A DNA stretch of 64,000 nucleotides, taken from positions 1,116,001 through 1,180,000 of the forward strand of contig JAPMAC010000196.1 in NCBI GenBank assembly GCA_028671895.1, in the 5' to 3' direction. This DNA comes from Oenanthe sinensis. Its lineage: Eukaryota; Streptophyta; Magnoliopsida; Apiales; Apiaceae. Below the pieces are notes generated by a model, which had not been told where the DNA came from, did no database searches, and saw nothing but the letters and a program-made list of their open reading frames with translations. Shown one piece after another: positions 45,561 through 57,902 of this stretch (the stretch's first letter is position 1; the number at the start of each line of letters is the position of its first letter). A program made the translations under genes and the position numbers.

Positions 45561-48500
45561 ATGGCTGCCGTTTCTACTGTCATGAGAGGACCCAAGGCGA
45601 TTGCGTTCACATTTGGGGATTTCGAGTTCATGACCACAAATCATGTTACTGCTCTTGGAGATAGGAAAGGGGTAGACGCTGACTACTACCCTGTGATGGA
45701 TTTCTTGGAACAATCCGAGCTACACTACATTCTCAAGGCATCACCAGTCATTCACATGGATGCTGTATCACAAGCATGGAGCACTGCAAAGGTTGTTGAT
45801 CCTTCTCAGGATCAACCAGGTAAAATAATGTTTACCTTTGGTTCGACTACATTTGATGTCACTGCAGATGTGCTTAATTCTGTGTTTAAACTGCCTGTTA
45901 AGTCTACTTTTGATGAAATTGTATCTGATGATGACATTAAAAGCATGTTTAAGGCAATAGGGTATTCTGCTAGCTTAGATAACATGAGCAAGATAACTAG
46001 GCCTTACTTAAGGAAAGAATGGTCATTTTTCTTCGATCAAATTGCTAAGTGTTTTACTGGTAAGTGTAGTGGATTTGATGCTATTACTGCTATTACTTAT
46101 CAAATTGGTCATAGTCTCCTATTTGATAGAATAATCAACATTGGTGATATGTTGCTCACTCAAATGGGAGCAAAATTAAATAATGTTCATGAGGGGAGAA
46201 AGAAAGTCTACTATCATAGATTTCTTATGATTTTCCTCAATCACTTCATTCCTGACATGTCAACCAAGTTGGCAGATGATTGCTGTGTGCAGGCATACAA
46301 ACAGCAAAGGAGGATATTCTCTGACATTAAGAGAATTGATGACAAAAAGAAGAGTCTACCTGCAATGACATATCCACAGGTAATGCAGGTAAAACTCTCA
46401 TCCTACAAACCTTATATCTACAATGCTTCATTTTTTGGTGGTGAAATGGTGCAGGAACAAGTAATGGAGAGTCCCCCTGCACCTACCCAAGTCACCCAGT
46501 CCCCTTCAATTATACAATCTTCCAAACCAAAATCCAAAAAGAAACCAACCTCTGGTGTCTCTCAACAGGCACCAGTTGTAAAGAAAAGAAAATTGATTCA
46601 ATCTAGGCTTATAGATGAGCATAGTGATGAGGAGCTCAATCCACTAGAGAAGCAAGTTGTTGAAGGACTTTCTTTGCTAAAGGAAGGTCATGATACACTT
46701 GATTCTAACCTTCAAGCCAAGTCTGTAGACTCTCAAAAGGCTACAGACTCTGAAAAACCTAGGGGAGCACCTCAGGATTCTCACATTGAGTCTCCTGAGA
46801 AATCTTTTGCTAAGAAGTACAGAAGGTTAAGGAAGGCTTATTCTGCACACACACACAAGCCTGTTATTAGTACTAACCCTGTTTTGCAGGAAACAGATGC
46901 TCCCAAGGCTCCTGCAGAGCCAGACTCTGAAATCAAGAAAACACCTGAACCAGAGTCTAATGTTGAGTCAGAGTCTAGACTGCCTTTAGACTCTGATCAT
47001 GACACATTTTGGGAAGGAATGCCATTGGATGCCGCCTCATGCCTAATTGATGAGATCATTACTCCAAGTGATGAGGCACTGCTATTCTTATATCCTTTGG
47101 TGGAATCAGTTGAAAATCCAGAACAATATCAGACTAAATCTCAAGTCTTGGATTTTCTTTCAACCTATGAAGCCCTAAGGAAGAGAATGGAACAGGAGCT
47201 ACAAATGTCTGCACAGGATGTGGTCAAAAATCTTTACAGCTACCTATTCAACTCTTCATTCCAAGAACAAGCAGCTGGGCTCATAGAAGGCAGAACAAAT
47301 GCAGTTCTCAAAGCACTAGGTGTGCCAGACTCTGAACAGTACATTTCAAAGAAGCCTAAAAAGCTTAAGGTCCACAAAAGGAGAGCAACAGAGTCTGTTG
47401 TTGAGTTGGAAACTGAGATTGAGCAACCAGTTTTTAACTATGAAGCAATTTGGGATAATGGAGTTACCTACAGGACAGCCATTCAATGGATCTCTCAAAT
47501 TCAACCTCTGTCAAGACAGGTGGCTGACTATCTTGTCCATAATATAGGTACAATTGCCAACAAATACATCTATCCAACCTACCAAAGTAGACTGGATCAA
47601 TTTAAGGGCACATATTTTCAAAGAGTAAGAAGGGAACTGCAGGACCTCTTCAATCTCATAGATGCCCAGGCAATCAATGCAATCCATCTCAGGGCCTTTC
47701 ATCACAAGTTGGATGCATTTATTCTTGAAGAACAACAGGAGGTAGCAGGTGGTGCAAGGCAGTTAGAGGATGGGACTAGTGCACCAGTGGTGACTAGTGA
47801 TAGAGATGCTCAGTCTGCCTCACCCACACAAGAACCACCTAGTCAGAGGTTGGGTGATAGTGGGGCAGGGGAGTATGCTGTTCAGCCCTCCTTGACAACT
47901 CACCAAAGAGCTGATGAGAACCCCAGTGATATGGGAGGACAGACTCTGATGGATGCTCATGCAGAAATTTCCCAATCTATTCTATCAGAGTCTATCCACC
48001 TTGAGGGGGAGTCTCATGCACAAACAGTCAAAGATGGTGACACTCAGACTCTGGCTTCTAATGAAGTCATGCTGAAGCAGTCAGAGTCTAGAGTAGACCC
48101 TGAGACTTGAATACTGGAGCCAACAGACTCTGAAAAGAGAGAAGATGCTAGTAAGGGTTCAGAATCTGTTGATGCTCACCCCTTGGTGGAAACCCCTAGC
48201 CTTCAGACATTTGAAGGGGTTCCCCTCCATCAAGGTGGTTCAGGTATTGAAGCACCATTTTTCTCTCTCAACCCCTCTTCTGTAGGTTTACTGAGTGCAC
48301 CCTCCAAATTGAGTGACAAAAATTCTGAGAGGCTGGCACTGGACCAGGCAAAAGGAGAGGTAGATAAGGCTGTAGAGAGCCTGAGTGAGATTGAGAAAGT
48401 GGGTGTCCAACCCCACTGTGAGCATGAGAGAATAGGGTATCCTGAACCTAGCTTTACTTATTGGGATTAAGATTTTCCAAAGAGTTGGTCCAATGAGTTG

Positions 48501-50474
48501 GAGCAGGGGATGGATGACAATTCACTATGTTTGATTGTGCAGATTGGCAAATAGGAGGAGGCTCTTGCTGCTCAGAAATCATTTACACAGAGACCCCAAC
48601 TTCACCTGGTGGATTCTCTAGCAAGGAGAGTAGATAGAGTCATGGAGGCTTTGGTGGATAACCCTGTCATTTTCACTGAGGCTGCAACATTGAAGTCAGA
48701 AGAACCTCTTTTAATAATGCCTATAAGGGCTAGACTTCCAGAGTCTACAGTCTCTGATCACTCTCAGGAGGAGTCAGGGTCTGTAGTTCCGTTTGCAGTT
48801 TCGGAGTCTACACCACCACCAGAGTCTACACCTCCATTCACAAAGCCAGAGCCTGTTGCTGAGGAATGCCATTCTACAGATGATGATCTTGTTACTCCTT
48901 CTTTTATCTATTTTGATCAGGTGTTTCCTCAGTCTTGGGAGTCTGCACAGCAAAGAGGCATCAATGATAAAGATTCTTTTGAGTGTATTTTGGATATTCA
49001 TCTTTTTGAGAGACTTAAGGCTTTTCAGAAAAAATCTTTTCAACAGGAACATGGTTACTATCCTGGTGAAGAAGATCAAGTCTTAGATGGAGCTGTTAAA
49101 GCTAAGCTGCCTGATGTTGCTGCTCAGTTATCCAGTGTGGTTCAGGACATTTCTCATATTCAAACAAAGCTCACTGGTGTTGATAATACAACTTCTCTGC
49201 TCAATACAAGATTTGACAGAATTCACTCTCTTCAATTATCCAAAGAGGTCGCTTTTAAAGATGCTCTAGCTGCTATCACTACCACTCAAGCCTCTCTTCA
49301 AACTACAGTTTCTGATTTGACCACTAAGGTTGATTCAGTTATTGCAGCCCAGGCAAATATCTCCACTGTTCTTGAACAGATTCTTTTGGCTGTCACTAGT
49401 AATGATGATGTCAAAAAGGGGGAGAAGGTGAAGCAAGGTGAGTCCTCCAAGAGACATAAGGATGAGAGATGCAAGAATCAATCAAGGGGAGTTAAAAGGA
49501 GGAGAGATGGTGATGATGGAGATAGTTCTCATGGTTCTAAGGGTCCTGATGGTGTGCAACAAAAGCAATCTGGAGTAGTAAGAACTCCAACACATCAGTC
49601 ATGGACTAGACATGGGATATCAGAGTCTAAGTCAGACTCTGATAAGCAAAGAAAGAAGTCAGACTCTGATCAAACTCAAGAACCTTCATACTGGAAGTGC
49701 AGTCAATCAAATCTGCAACTTAGAGCTAAAAAGAAGATAGGTCTTGGAGGATTTGAAGAATCTGACATTGACAGAACATCTACTCTAACCAGGGATCCTC
49801 AATCCTTGACAGATAGGCAGTTTGAGAAGATCACTCAGAAGCACTTAAATAAAGTGGTGTCTGCTCAAATTGTGTATAATGTTTTTGAAAAGAAGATACA
49901 AGGAGGTCAGGGAGGTACAGAAAAGGTGAAGAATGAGATGCTGGTTTACTTATTAGAAGGTGGAAGTGTAAGATGGATTAGTCAGTCAAATTTTATCTTT
50001 TTCAAACAGGCTGAGGAACTACAGTATATTAGATTCCTACTTCAAATTGCTTATGAAGTTAACAAGAGCAAAGAAGCTGTCACACACAAATGGTTCAAGG
50101 AGATTGATAGGAAGCTGATTTTGCACAGACAGGCAAATCGACAAACGGGCAAATTTTCTTTAAAATATGTTGATACTGAGGGAAATGATCAAGTCATTCC
50201 ATTGGAGGAAAAACAGATTAAATTTCAAGAAGGTGTGGGTCATTACTTTGGGTTTCAGCCTATGAGTGGGAAAGTTAGTGTTCTGATGTTGAAGGACTTA
50301 AAAGATCAAGAAAGCAGTGCAAATGATCTGAGAGCAGCTTACTGTCAAATTAAATGTTCAAATGAAGAAATGAAGAAATTAAAGAAGTTTGTTGGTGAAG
50401 CTCTTGCAATTGTGGAAGAAAATATGCTAAATTCATTTTTGAAGAACAATCCAGCCTTTGAGAAGATTAAATGA
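45561..50474 (+). pseudogene. SIRE-3 ORF3, three clustered stop codons in the linker
   Basis: One frame of 1638 codons starts at 45561 (MAAVSTVM) and ends at 50474. It has TGA at 48108-48110, TAA at 48468-48470 and TAG at 48552-48554, all inside one 450-bp part of the low-complexity linker. The parts before (849 codons) and after (621 or more) are fully open. The first 290 residues match the globular domain of SIRE-2 ORF3 (LRKEWSFFFDQI, FDAITAITYQIG). A Ser/Glu/Pro linker rich in DSE and ESE follows, then a coiled coil (about 49090-49400) and a diverged C-terminal domain. I find no signal peptide or membrane segment. It is much larger than the env-like genes usually given for Sireviruses. Function unknown. 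Confidence 0.75.
49411..49429 (+). other. Internal polypurine-tract-like block in SIRE-3 ORF3
   Basis: TCAAAAAGGGGGAGAAGG encodes KKGEK and matches SIRE-1 and SIRE-2 over AAAAAGGGGGAGAA at the same point of ORF3, just after the coiled coil. Confidence 0.55.
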
Positions 50475-50586
50475 GAAGTAATTCTTTTTCTTTTTTTAAT
50501 TCTTTTATACTGTTCTAGATTATTAGTTTTATTCTTTAGTTTTGACATCATCAAACCTTGATTTATGCTTACATTTTATAAAGCAT

Positions 50587-50600
50587 AAATAGGGGGAGAT
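50587..50600 (+). other. Polypurine tract of SIRE-3
   Basis: AAATAGGGGGAGAT runs directly into the 3' LTR start TGTTAGGGAT. Confidence 0.9.
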
Positions 50601-51366
50601 TGTTAGGGATATATTCATTTGATGATGTACAAAATACTAGAACAGGGTCTAGATTAGTTTATCTGTAATAAGTCTTTCTAGTCTCTGAAATGAATAATCA
50701 GAGTCTAGATGGTCAACATTCATGTTACTTGTACTTAGAAGAATTTCTGTAGAAAGTGAAACCAGAGTCTGCATGAAGATCAGAGTCTGGAAGGTGATCA
50801 GAGTCTATAGACTATCAGAGTCTGTGATCTATCAGAGTCTACATGTGATCAGAGTCTGAAGATCATCAGAGTCTGAAGATTTCAGAGTCTATACAGTTGA
50901 GGATAAATTTGGAAGAAGATCACAGGAATGGAAAGTCTTCGAAGATCAGGATAAATATATTGCAGATATGCTGTGGGAAAGAAAGAGAATTCTAGAAGGA
51001 AACTGTCAACTAATAATTAGGAATTCTATTCCTATTGTAATTTATCTTTCTGTTATTAGTTGATAGGCAGCTCTCTATATATAAACTCTATGTAACCTAA
51101 TTGTAAAAGTGTGGAAGTCGAAACAATAATCATCTGAGTGAAATTTTGTGAGAGCATAGAAATAGAGAGAGTTGCTGTGATAAATACAGAGAAGCTGCTA
51201 GGGTTTGTGTACACCCTAGGAGAGTTTTGTATTCACAAATCAATAATACAAAACAGTTCTTATTCATATTTTTGTGTTTGAGTTTGTTCTTAATTTGATT
51301 TTAAATCGGGCAGAAAAGACATACAAGTATTCAACCCCCCCTTCTACTTGTACGACTGGGAAAACA
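50601..51366 (+). repeat. 3' LTR of SIRE-3
   Basis: 766 bp, the same length as the 5' LTR, with three differences that I could find (T/G near 50641, C/T near 51185, A/T near 51258). Confidence 0.93.
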
Positions 51367-52017
51367 ACACTATATTTGATAGTGTCTTATTTTATATAAT
51401 GAACTATAATGTTCGGATTATATTATTCTAAACTCCATGTTGAGGATAAATGACTTTAAGAGAAAACTCCGACAATATGTATCGTCGAGAGATACTTTGT
51501 TATGCTTACCCTATACCGGTAGCCCTATAATATACTATTGAGATAGTAGTGATTATCATGTTCTTTGATGAGAATCACATAGATAATATGGTGGATAATT
51601 TTCTGAGCATTCTTTCGCTCACCCTTGCTTTATAATCAATTTTCAGAGAAAGCGAGCACACATTGGATCGGCTCCATACTTCAAGGAAGGAAAGGAGGAG
51701 ATTCACCTATGAGATGGTTCAACCAAGAACAATTCCGCAGAAGTAAGTTGAATAGGTTTTCGGTATCGATCTAGTTATCAATGTCACTTCAGGTAGAGAT
51801 TATCATTGATAGCGTGAGATCCTGGTTAAGTACATTTGGTTTGTAATAACTAATGGTACTTGTTGTATATCGTTTCTAAGACTATAACTTGTATGTGTGA
51901 GAGAGAGGGGTCTATGATGTGATTTGGTTGAATTGTTGAGTATTGCAGGTTTTAAAGGATTGGATGATGACGTGACGACTCAAATCCCAGACCCCGGATT
52001 TGGGGGCGCTACAGAAG

Positions 52018-52034
52018 TGGTATCAGAGCATGGG
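52018..52034 (+). other. Primer binding site of the gypsy element
   Basis: TGGTATCAGAGCATGGG, four bases after the LTR; it matches the initiator Met tRNA complement over 12 or more bases. Confidence 0.9.
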
Positions 52035-53809
52035 TTATAGTACTTAGATACGAGAGTGTTAAGAAGTTATTAATATATAAGAGGATAACGTGAGAACGCA
52101 TGTAGAGTTCGTAATTGGACTACTGGATGTTGTACCAATGAATGAGTTAAGAAAAGGTCATCTACTTGGAGTTAGTAGTGAGGAGATTATGAATGACATT
52201 CGGGATATAGATTTTGGATGGAAATTGGCAAGGCCATTCCGGAAGAGGCAATGATATATTTTGTAGAAAGTTGATAAGTATAAAGATTTTGAGGATTCTA
52301 TTGAGGATAAGAAGCCGAGCATAATTGTTAAGACAATGCATAGTATTGATACGGTATAAAGTCGCAACGAGGAGTTAAGACGCACGTTTGTTGTATCTTC
52401 TAAGTATGTTAAGTATTTTCTGATCAAGGTAAGCCTATTAGTGTAGTGACCCACGCATTCGGGATATTGTGGTCAGGATGAAAAGTATGAATGACCCAGT
52501 GTGTAAATGTTGGTATAAAGCTCCTTCTGGTAGTGGTGGAACTATAGACAGAAAGGAAGGTTCTGAACATTCATTGAGAATTTAGTGGTTTAGTTGAGAT
52601 AAAGGGTTCGGGGAAAGAGGTCCCATAATACAATTGTAAACCCATAGGTGTGAATTGATTGAGACTACATAATGGATAGTATGTCTCGTCCTTTTGGTAA
52701 TATACCATATGTCGTGTAGACCATGAGTTTTGGAAAGTGACGGTCGGAAGGACCAGACGAGAAATGTATGAACATGAAATTGTTATAAGTTGTGAGGAAT
52801 CTTCCCTTAAGTAGAGACCTGATAGGTAATGTTGAACTGGCATATCTCACGTGTTGTGTTTGGTAGCCTGTTGAGTATTATGACAGTCCTGCTGTGGTGG
52901 ACAGTGATAAGGATAATTAAACCAAGATGTTTGAAAGAAGTGTGTTTTGAGGAAACTCTCCTTATGAAAATGCTTAAATGGAGGGTGTTAATTCACCTCA
53001 GAAAGTATCACCCCTGAGTGCAATTCGTTAAAGACCCGTGATTAAGGGGGAAATCCAGGAAGGGTGTAACCCAGAGCTGAGTCTAAACCAGAGCCGGTGG
53101 AATAATTATTGTGAATAGTCAAGCCTAGCAATTGTTGCTTTCACGAGAGTAAGTATGAACTTTTGAAGTGAATCTGTCTATATCCAGAACTAGGTTGTGT
53201 ATCTTACGAATACGTTCCTAAATATTTGGGATGCCAGATGAAGTTGAAATTGGGAATCGGACGAAATAACCTAAGTATGGAATATTATGAGTTAAAGTTT
53301 ACAATAGTTGTTGAGTGGTTGTCTCGTATGCTGTGGCCAAATAAGATGGTTGTGATGGATATAACTTATTAATTGGTGGTGATTCAAGAAATGGTTATAA
53401 GGAAAAGTGGAAGCGTAAGAAGTGGTGACTCGAAGGTGCAAGACTGAGGCAGGAAGAGTAATATTGCAAGAATATTTACTAGTGCCATTCGGCAGAGATA
53501 TAAGTCAGTTGAGAAAAGAGAATAGATGTAATGTCGAGATAAAAATATTGTCGACGTAAGGATGTTCAAAGTAATGATAGAGATAAAATAGTGAAGGTTA
53601 AGATTATACAATAATGATGAAGTTGTGTTCATGGACAGAGAGACAAACTGAGGAATTTTGATTATAATGGAAGTGAACTATTACACTTTGGATGATAGGT
53701 TGTTGAACAACCGTGATTGGTACGAAAGAGGAAATACTTGGGAAAAAGAGAGAGTATGTAGTAGCTAATGGGTTGAGGATGTAATTATCAGTGACCTTAT
53801 GAGGTACTA

Positions 53810-55790
53810 TCTGATAGAGTATTATAATTCACCATTAATCTAGTGTCAGGAACATCACTAGCATCAAAGTTATATTAGAAGTTTGCACCTACCAAGATGA
53901 AAAAGGATTAATCACTCAAGTAAAAGAAGTATTAGAGAGAGGCATGAGGAGAATGAAAGTGTCACCATGAGGTGTACTTGTTTTGATTGTTGAAGAAAAG
54001 GATAACACCATGAATCGGTGTGTTGATTGCCAAAATTGATTAAGATAGCAATTAGGAATGAATATCCTAACCAGGGATAGAGATCATCCGACTATTTGGA
54101 GACCTAATTTACCCTTCGAGGTTAGATTCGAGGATCAAGTATCCTGAAATAGAGATTGACCTAGAGGAATTGCCCAAGGTTGCATTCGATAAGAGTTATG
54201 AACATTGCGAGTTCTAAGATATGATGTCAATTGGATCAATGAATGCACCTATAACTTTATGGGTTTAATCAATGGAAATTTTAAGAAATGAGTGGGCAAA
54301 TGACCATAGTTTTTATAAGTGATATTTCGATCTACTAAAAGATGAAGAGAGAGAACGAAAGGACAAATGTGATTAGCCTGAGAAAGAGATTGTATGCCAT
54401 TTTCTCTAAAGGATGAATTTTGGTTAAGTAAAGTTAAATTCGGGGAAATTAATGTGTAACAAAGGAGATTTGTTGACATAGTAAAATTGGTGGGAATTGG
54501 GAAAGACCCAATGTACTAAAGGAAGTGAGAACTTGTGGACTAGAGGTCGTTATAAATGTTTGTTAATGTATCCGACTCATGATCGCAGTCAATAGCTATA
54601 GTATCTGCATCTGAGCTATAAAAGCATTAAATTGCACCGATGAGAGTTTAGGACGTATGAGGAACATGAGTGCCATAGAGGTATTCAAGCCGGAATTCTA
54701 GAGTTGAGATGTTGGGTCTGAGACTTTGTAAAATGGATTCCTAGATAAGTACAGACTTGTTTTATGTTAAAAGTTCCGTAACGCATTCAGGAAGGAAAAC
54801 TCCTAGCAATTCTTTTCAACATCATTTTTTTTCTTTCCTTCTTCTTATGTTTGACAATTCGTCATCCGATTGGGATTGACAATGCATATGGTGTGACTTC
54901 TTGTCTGTGTGACAAAAGTCTGGTGGGACGCCACCCAATTATGTGTTGAAAAACCAAATGATGATAAAGACTTTCCATCACAAGTACATAAATGGTTGTT
55001 TTCAGTCATATCAATATTTTCCTCTTCTCATATACATTTGGAAATAAGTTTATTTATCTTCAAATCACTCGAATCATTTTATTGCAATGTTATCCGATAC
55101 AGGGATCTCCAGTTAAAATCTCGTGCAAAAATAGCACTTCATAAAAAGGTTTATACCTTGGATATCGAGAAGAGTCGGGAAAATCACGTACTACGAATAG
55201 AGTTTTCATTCGAGAATAGTTACACTCCGAATGCAGCCACGCCACCTTACGAAATTTTGTATGAAAGAATAATGTTGATCTCCCTCACTGTAGGACTAAG
55301 ACAAAGAATGAGGAAATGTTTGGGTATCGAGAAGGAACCCGCATGTACGTTAATCAAATCAGAAAGGAAAGAAAGCATGGAGTGAGAGACTTCATATTTC
55401 TAGAAATATTATCGCGGAAAGTGGTAACGAGATTTGACTTATGAGCAAAGTTAAGCTCGAGGATATTAATACTGGTAAGTTCTGACGCATGATAGAAAAT
55501 GCATATACGTTGGCGCAGTTTCGCAATATTTATAATACGAAAACCTCGCGTGCCTATGTCTATATTACGAGAGAGTAATGTGAATGCTAGGCATGTGTTA
55601 TAATAAGAAATTGTGGAGATGATAAGCAAATGTGTCTTACGAATGGTAGAGGCCAATGATCGAAAAGAGCCAGTGTGGAGAAATAAAACCATGGCACCAG
55701 AAAGAGTGCATAGAGGAATCAAAAGGTTGAAGAGACAAACCTCGATTACTTTTGTTTAAATTCCGAGGACGGAATCCTTTTAAGGAGGGT
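53810..55790 (+). pseudogene. Decayed chromovirus pol (RT, RNase H, integrase)
   Basis: Remnants occur in the right order but in changing frames. Reverse transcriptase: INLVSGTS (about 53835), VSP-stop-GVLVLIVEEKD (53959-54005, the stop TGA standing where Trp is usual), then LPKVAFDKSYEHCEF (about 54170-54215), matching the chromovirus motif around PKTAF...YGHYEF. RNase H: YPTHD near 54572. Integrase: VIRYRDLQLKSR, IEFSFENSY and PPYEILYER within the frame at 54909-55385; the catalytic core is partly deleted. C-terminal part: AKLSSR and AYTLAQF (55440-55530), then PVWRNKT (about 55670), recalling the VLWRN of Tekay-type integrase tails. No full domain could fold. The family assignment rests on these motifs and their order. 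Confidence 0.8.
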
Positions 55791-57897
55791 AGACTGTAAT
55801 AACCCGTATTTTTGACGTATTTTTTTTATTTAATTATAAAAGACCTTGATGAATAGTGATTTTACGGATTATGAAAAACTTTTTAGCCACACTAAGTAAG
55901 TGTTGGAAAGATTGAAATCCGGAGATGTAATGTTTTTGTATGAAACAAATGAGTGAATGTAAAAGTTGTCAAAATCCGAGGATTTTCACTTTTACTATTT
56001 GTTTCGTAATTTATGAGATATTGAGGAATAAGAGAATTAAGTTGTGATCAAGAGGATTATATTTTAGAAAGTTATGGTTATAATCGAATTGAAGTGTTTT
56101 GGAATATTAAGGATTTACGCTACGAAAATCCTACGAAGAGATGCTTTCGGAAATTAATCGAACTTACGTGGAGGACTAAGTGTTAAATGTTGGATAACAA
56201 GTAATTACACCAAAAAGCCATGCAACTAGAATACTTGGCAACCAAATGGGAGTAACCAAGCAAGGAACTAGCTAGTTAGAAACCAACCAAGCAACCAACT
56301 AATACTTGGAGACATAGTTCCCTAAAACATGGAAAAGTAGAAGACAATATCCTTAATATATGGAACCTTGCTAGCACTTGCCTTGGACTGATTTACATCA
56401 GCACACACTTTTCAAGAAAGCTGAGAAAATAAGTCAAAGAAGCAAGAGAAAAGCTCTCTCCCCCATTTGTACCATTCGGCCATTTCAAGAAAGCAAGAGG
56501 AGAAAATTTTCAAACCCCCAGCTCCAATCATCCAAAAATCACCAAAATTTAACCAGAGCTTCTTCATGATATGTATAAGGTACGGATTAAATTTCACAAT
56601 TTTTGGAGGTGTTTTGGTTGGGTAAATAAAATGTAGAAAATGACTGTGAATAGTAACTGCGAAAACTGCTAACTTATTTCTTGATGTTCTCTTGCTAATT
56701 TAAGGGTGTTAAGCATGAATCAAAGCTTCCTTAAGGCTTACAAGCTCTTGTTAGTATGTTGGGGATTCAAGGAAGGTATAAACCCCATCCAACCTTTGAT
56801 TTATTTTAAGTTATGAGCTTGAGTTTAAGATGTGTTTATGTATATGATGGTTTAAGGAGCTTGGATGTATATGATTGTTTATTGTTGGTTAAAAGTTTTG
56901 GATTGTTGAGGGTAACAATTTTATGAAGTTTATCAACTGATGTTATAGTAAAGATTGTAGTGTTGATGATTAATGTTGGTTGTGAATGGATTCACGTTGG
57001 TTGAATCCGGAAAACGTTACGATTATAGCCGTCGTAATGCCCGTTTGATTTGGGACTGTTTTAACCAAGCTTTAAGAACTGTCAAAATATTGTTTCTGGA
57101 CACCACTGACCATGAATGAATAGGTCTTGTTCCCTAGTTTATTTTGACACTTGAATCATATTAATCCGATTTACGGTTTAAGAGAAAAGCTAGTTTTAGT
57201 AAAGGTGACGAAATTGAGCAAACTGCTGTTTTGTGCTCACTTTGGAAATATAAACAGACCCCTTACCAGTTTCCAAAAATCATGAAATTTGGAGGATATA
57301 TATTTTGAACATTGATTAAGGCTCCTGTAAAATTTCATGCAAAGATGTTAAAATTTCGATTTTATAAAAATGTTGAAACCAAAGTTGCGCGGTGACGCTA
57401 TTCGTAGGAGAAGCTACTGCCCTGTTTTGGACAGTTGAAAATGAGTCCCCTGTCCAGGGGTAATTTTTGATGGATTGTATTCTAGGTATTCTCTAGATCG
57501 TTTGCGCGCTAAGTTTGCATCATTTGGAGTTACGAGTCAAAAGTTATGGTCGATTTAGTAACGGTAGCGCAGGAAATGGAAATCCTGTTTTTGTCCAAAT
57601 TTTGAGGCTATGATTGGACTAGCTACGGAGCTTAATAAAATCTGAAACTTTTATGAGATATTCCTTGACAGTCACAGAAGACCTCAGAAAAGAAATCGTG
57701 TCAAATGGATTAATTTCCAATTTATTAAAAATGCTAGAAAACGGGGTGTTAAGTAAAATGAACGTGAGGAAAATGTTAAACAACCGTTTTGGGAGTCGAA
57801 TTCGAGCAAGTTAGAGGACTTGTCTCGAGTCGACCAAGTAACGAAAGTTGTTAAGGAACATCATGACTATACGTAGATGCAAAGAACTTGATTAAAA

Positions 57898-57902
57898 ATC
57901 AT
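57898..57902 (+). other. Empty target site matching the SIRE-2 insertion
   Basis: AAAAATCATTGACAAG here is uninterrupted; in the 5' LTR the ATCAT is duplicated around SIRE-2. Confidence 0.95.

Larger units (their letters stand above)
38696..51366 (+). mobile_element. SIRE-3: near-complete Sirevirus, plus strand
   Basis: A 12,671-bp element with 766-bp LTRs (38696-39461 and 50601-51366) and target duplication ACACT (38691-38695, 51367-51371). The empty site is at 60424-60428. It has primer site, gag, pol, spacer, ORF3 and polypurine tract in order. Three substitutions separate its LTRs by eye. It is a different family from SIRE-2: LTRs are unrelated in U3, and the dispersed motif is CAGAGTCT/AGACTCTG. 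Pol has one stop and ORF3 three. Confidence 0.95.
21232..52013 (+). repeat. 5' LTR of the gypsy element, interrupted twice
   Basis: The LTR consists of three pieces: 21232-23341, 36172-38695 and 51372-52013. They line up in order with the intact 3' LTR (55795-61070). The gaps are exactly SIRE-2 plus one ATCAT and SIRE-3 plus one ACACT. The summed length equals that of the 3' LTR. Short ORFs in it have no resemblance to known proteins and I do not regard them as genes. Confidence 0.92.
52014..55794 (+). other. Internal region of the gypsy element
   Basis: This 3.8-kb region lies between the two gypsy LTRs. It begins with GAAG and the primer site and ends with the purine tract AAGGAGGG (55782-55789) and TAGAC before the 3' LTR. 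The first half (52035-53800), where gag and protease should be, gives me no readable domain. The second half has decayed pol. An intact full-length chromovirus internal region is usually longer than this, so parts are probably deleted. Confidence 0.8.

Noticed and set aside
45561..50474. ORF3 as a retroviral-type envelope gene
   Set aside because: No signal peptide, no membrane helix and no cleavage site could be seen; the protein is mostly charged and coiled coil.
54909..55385. 158-codon open frame that could be taken for a host gene
   Set aside because: It contains IEFSFENSY and PPYEILYER in the order of the chromovirus integrase and lies inside the gypsy internal region; it is a decayed pol piece.
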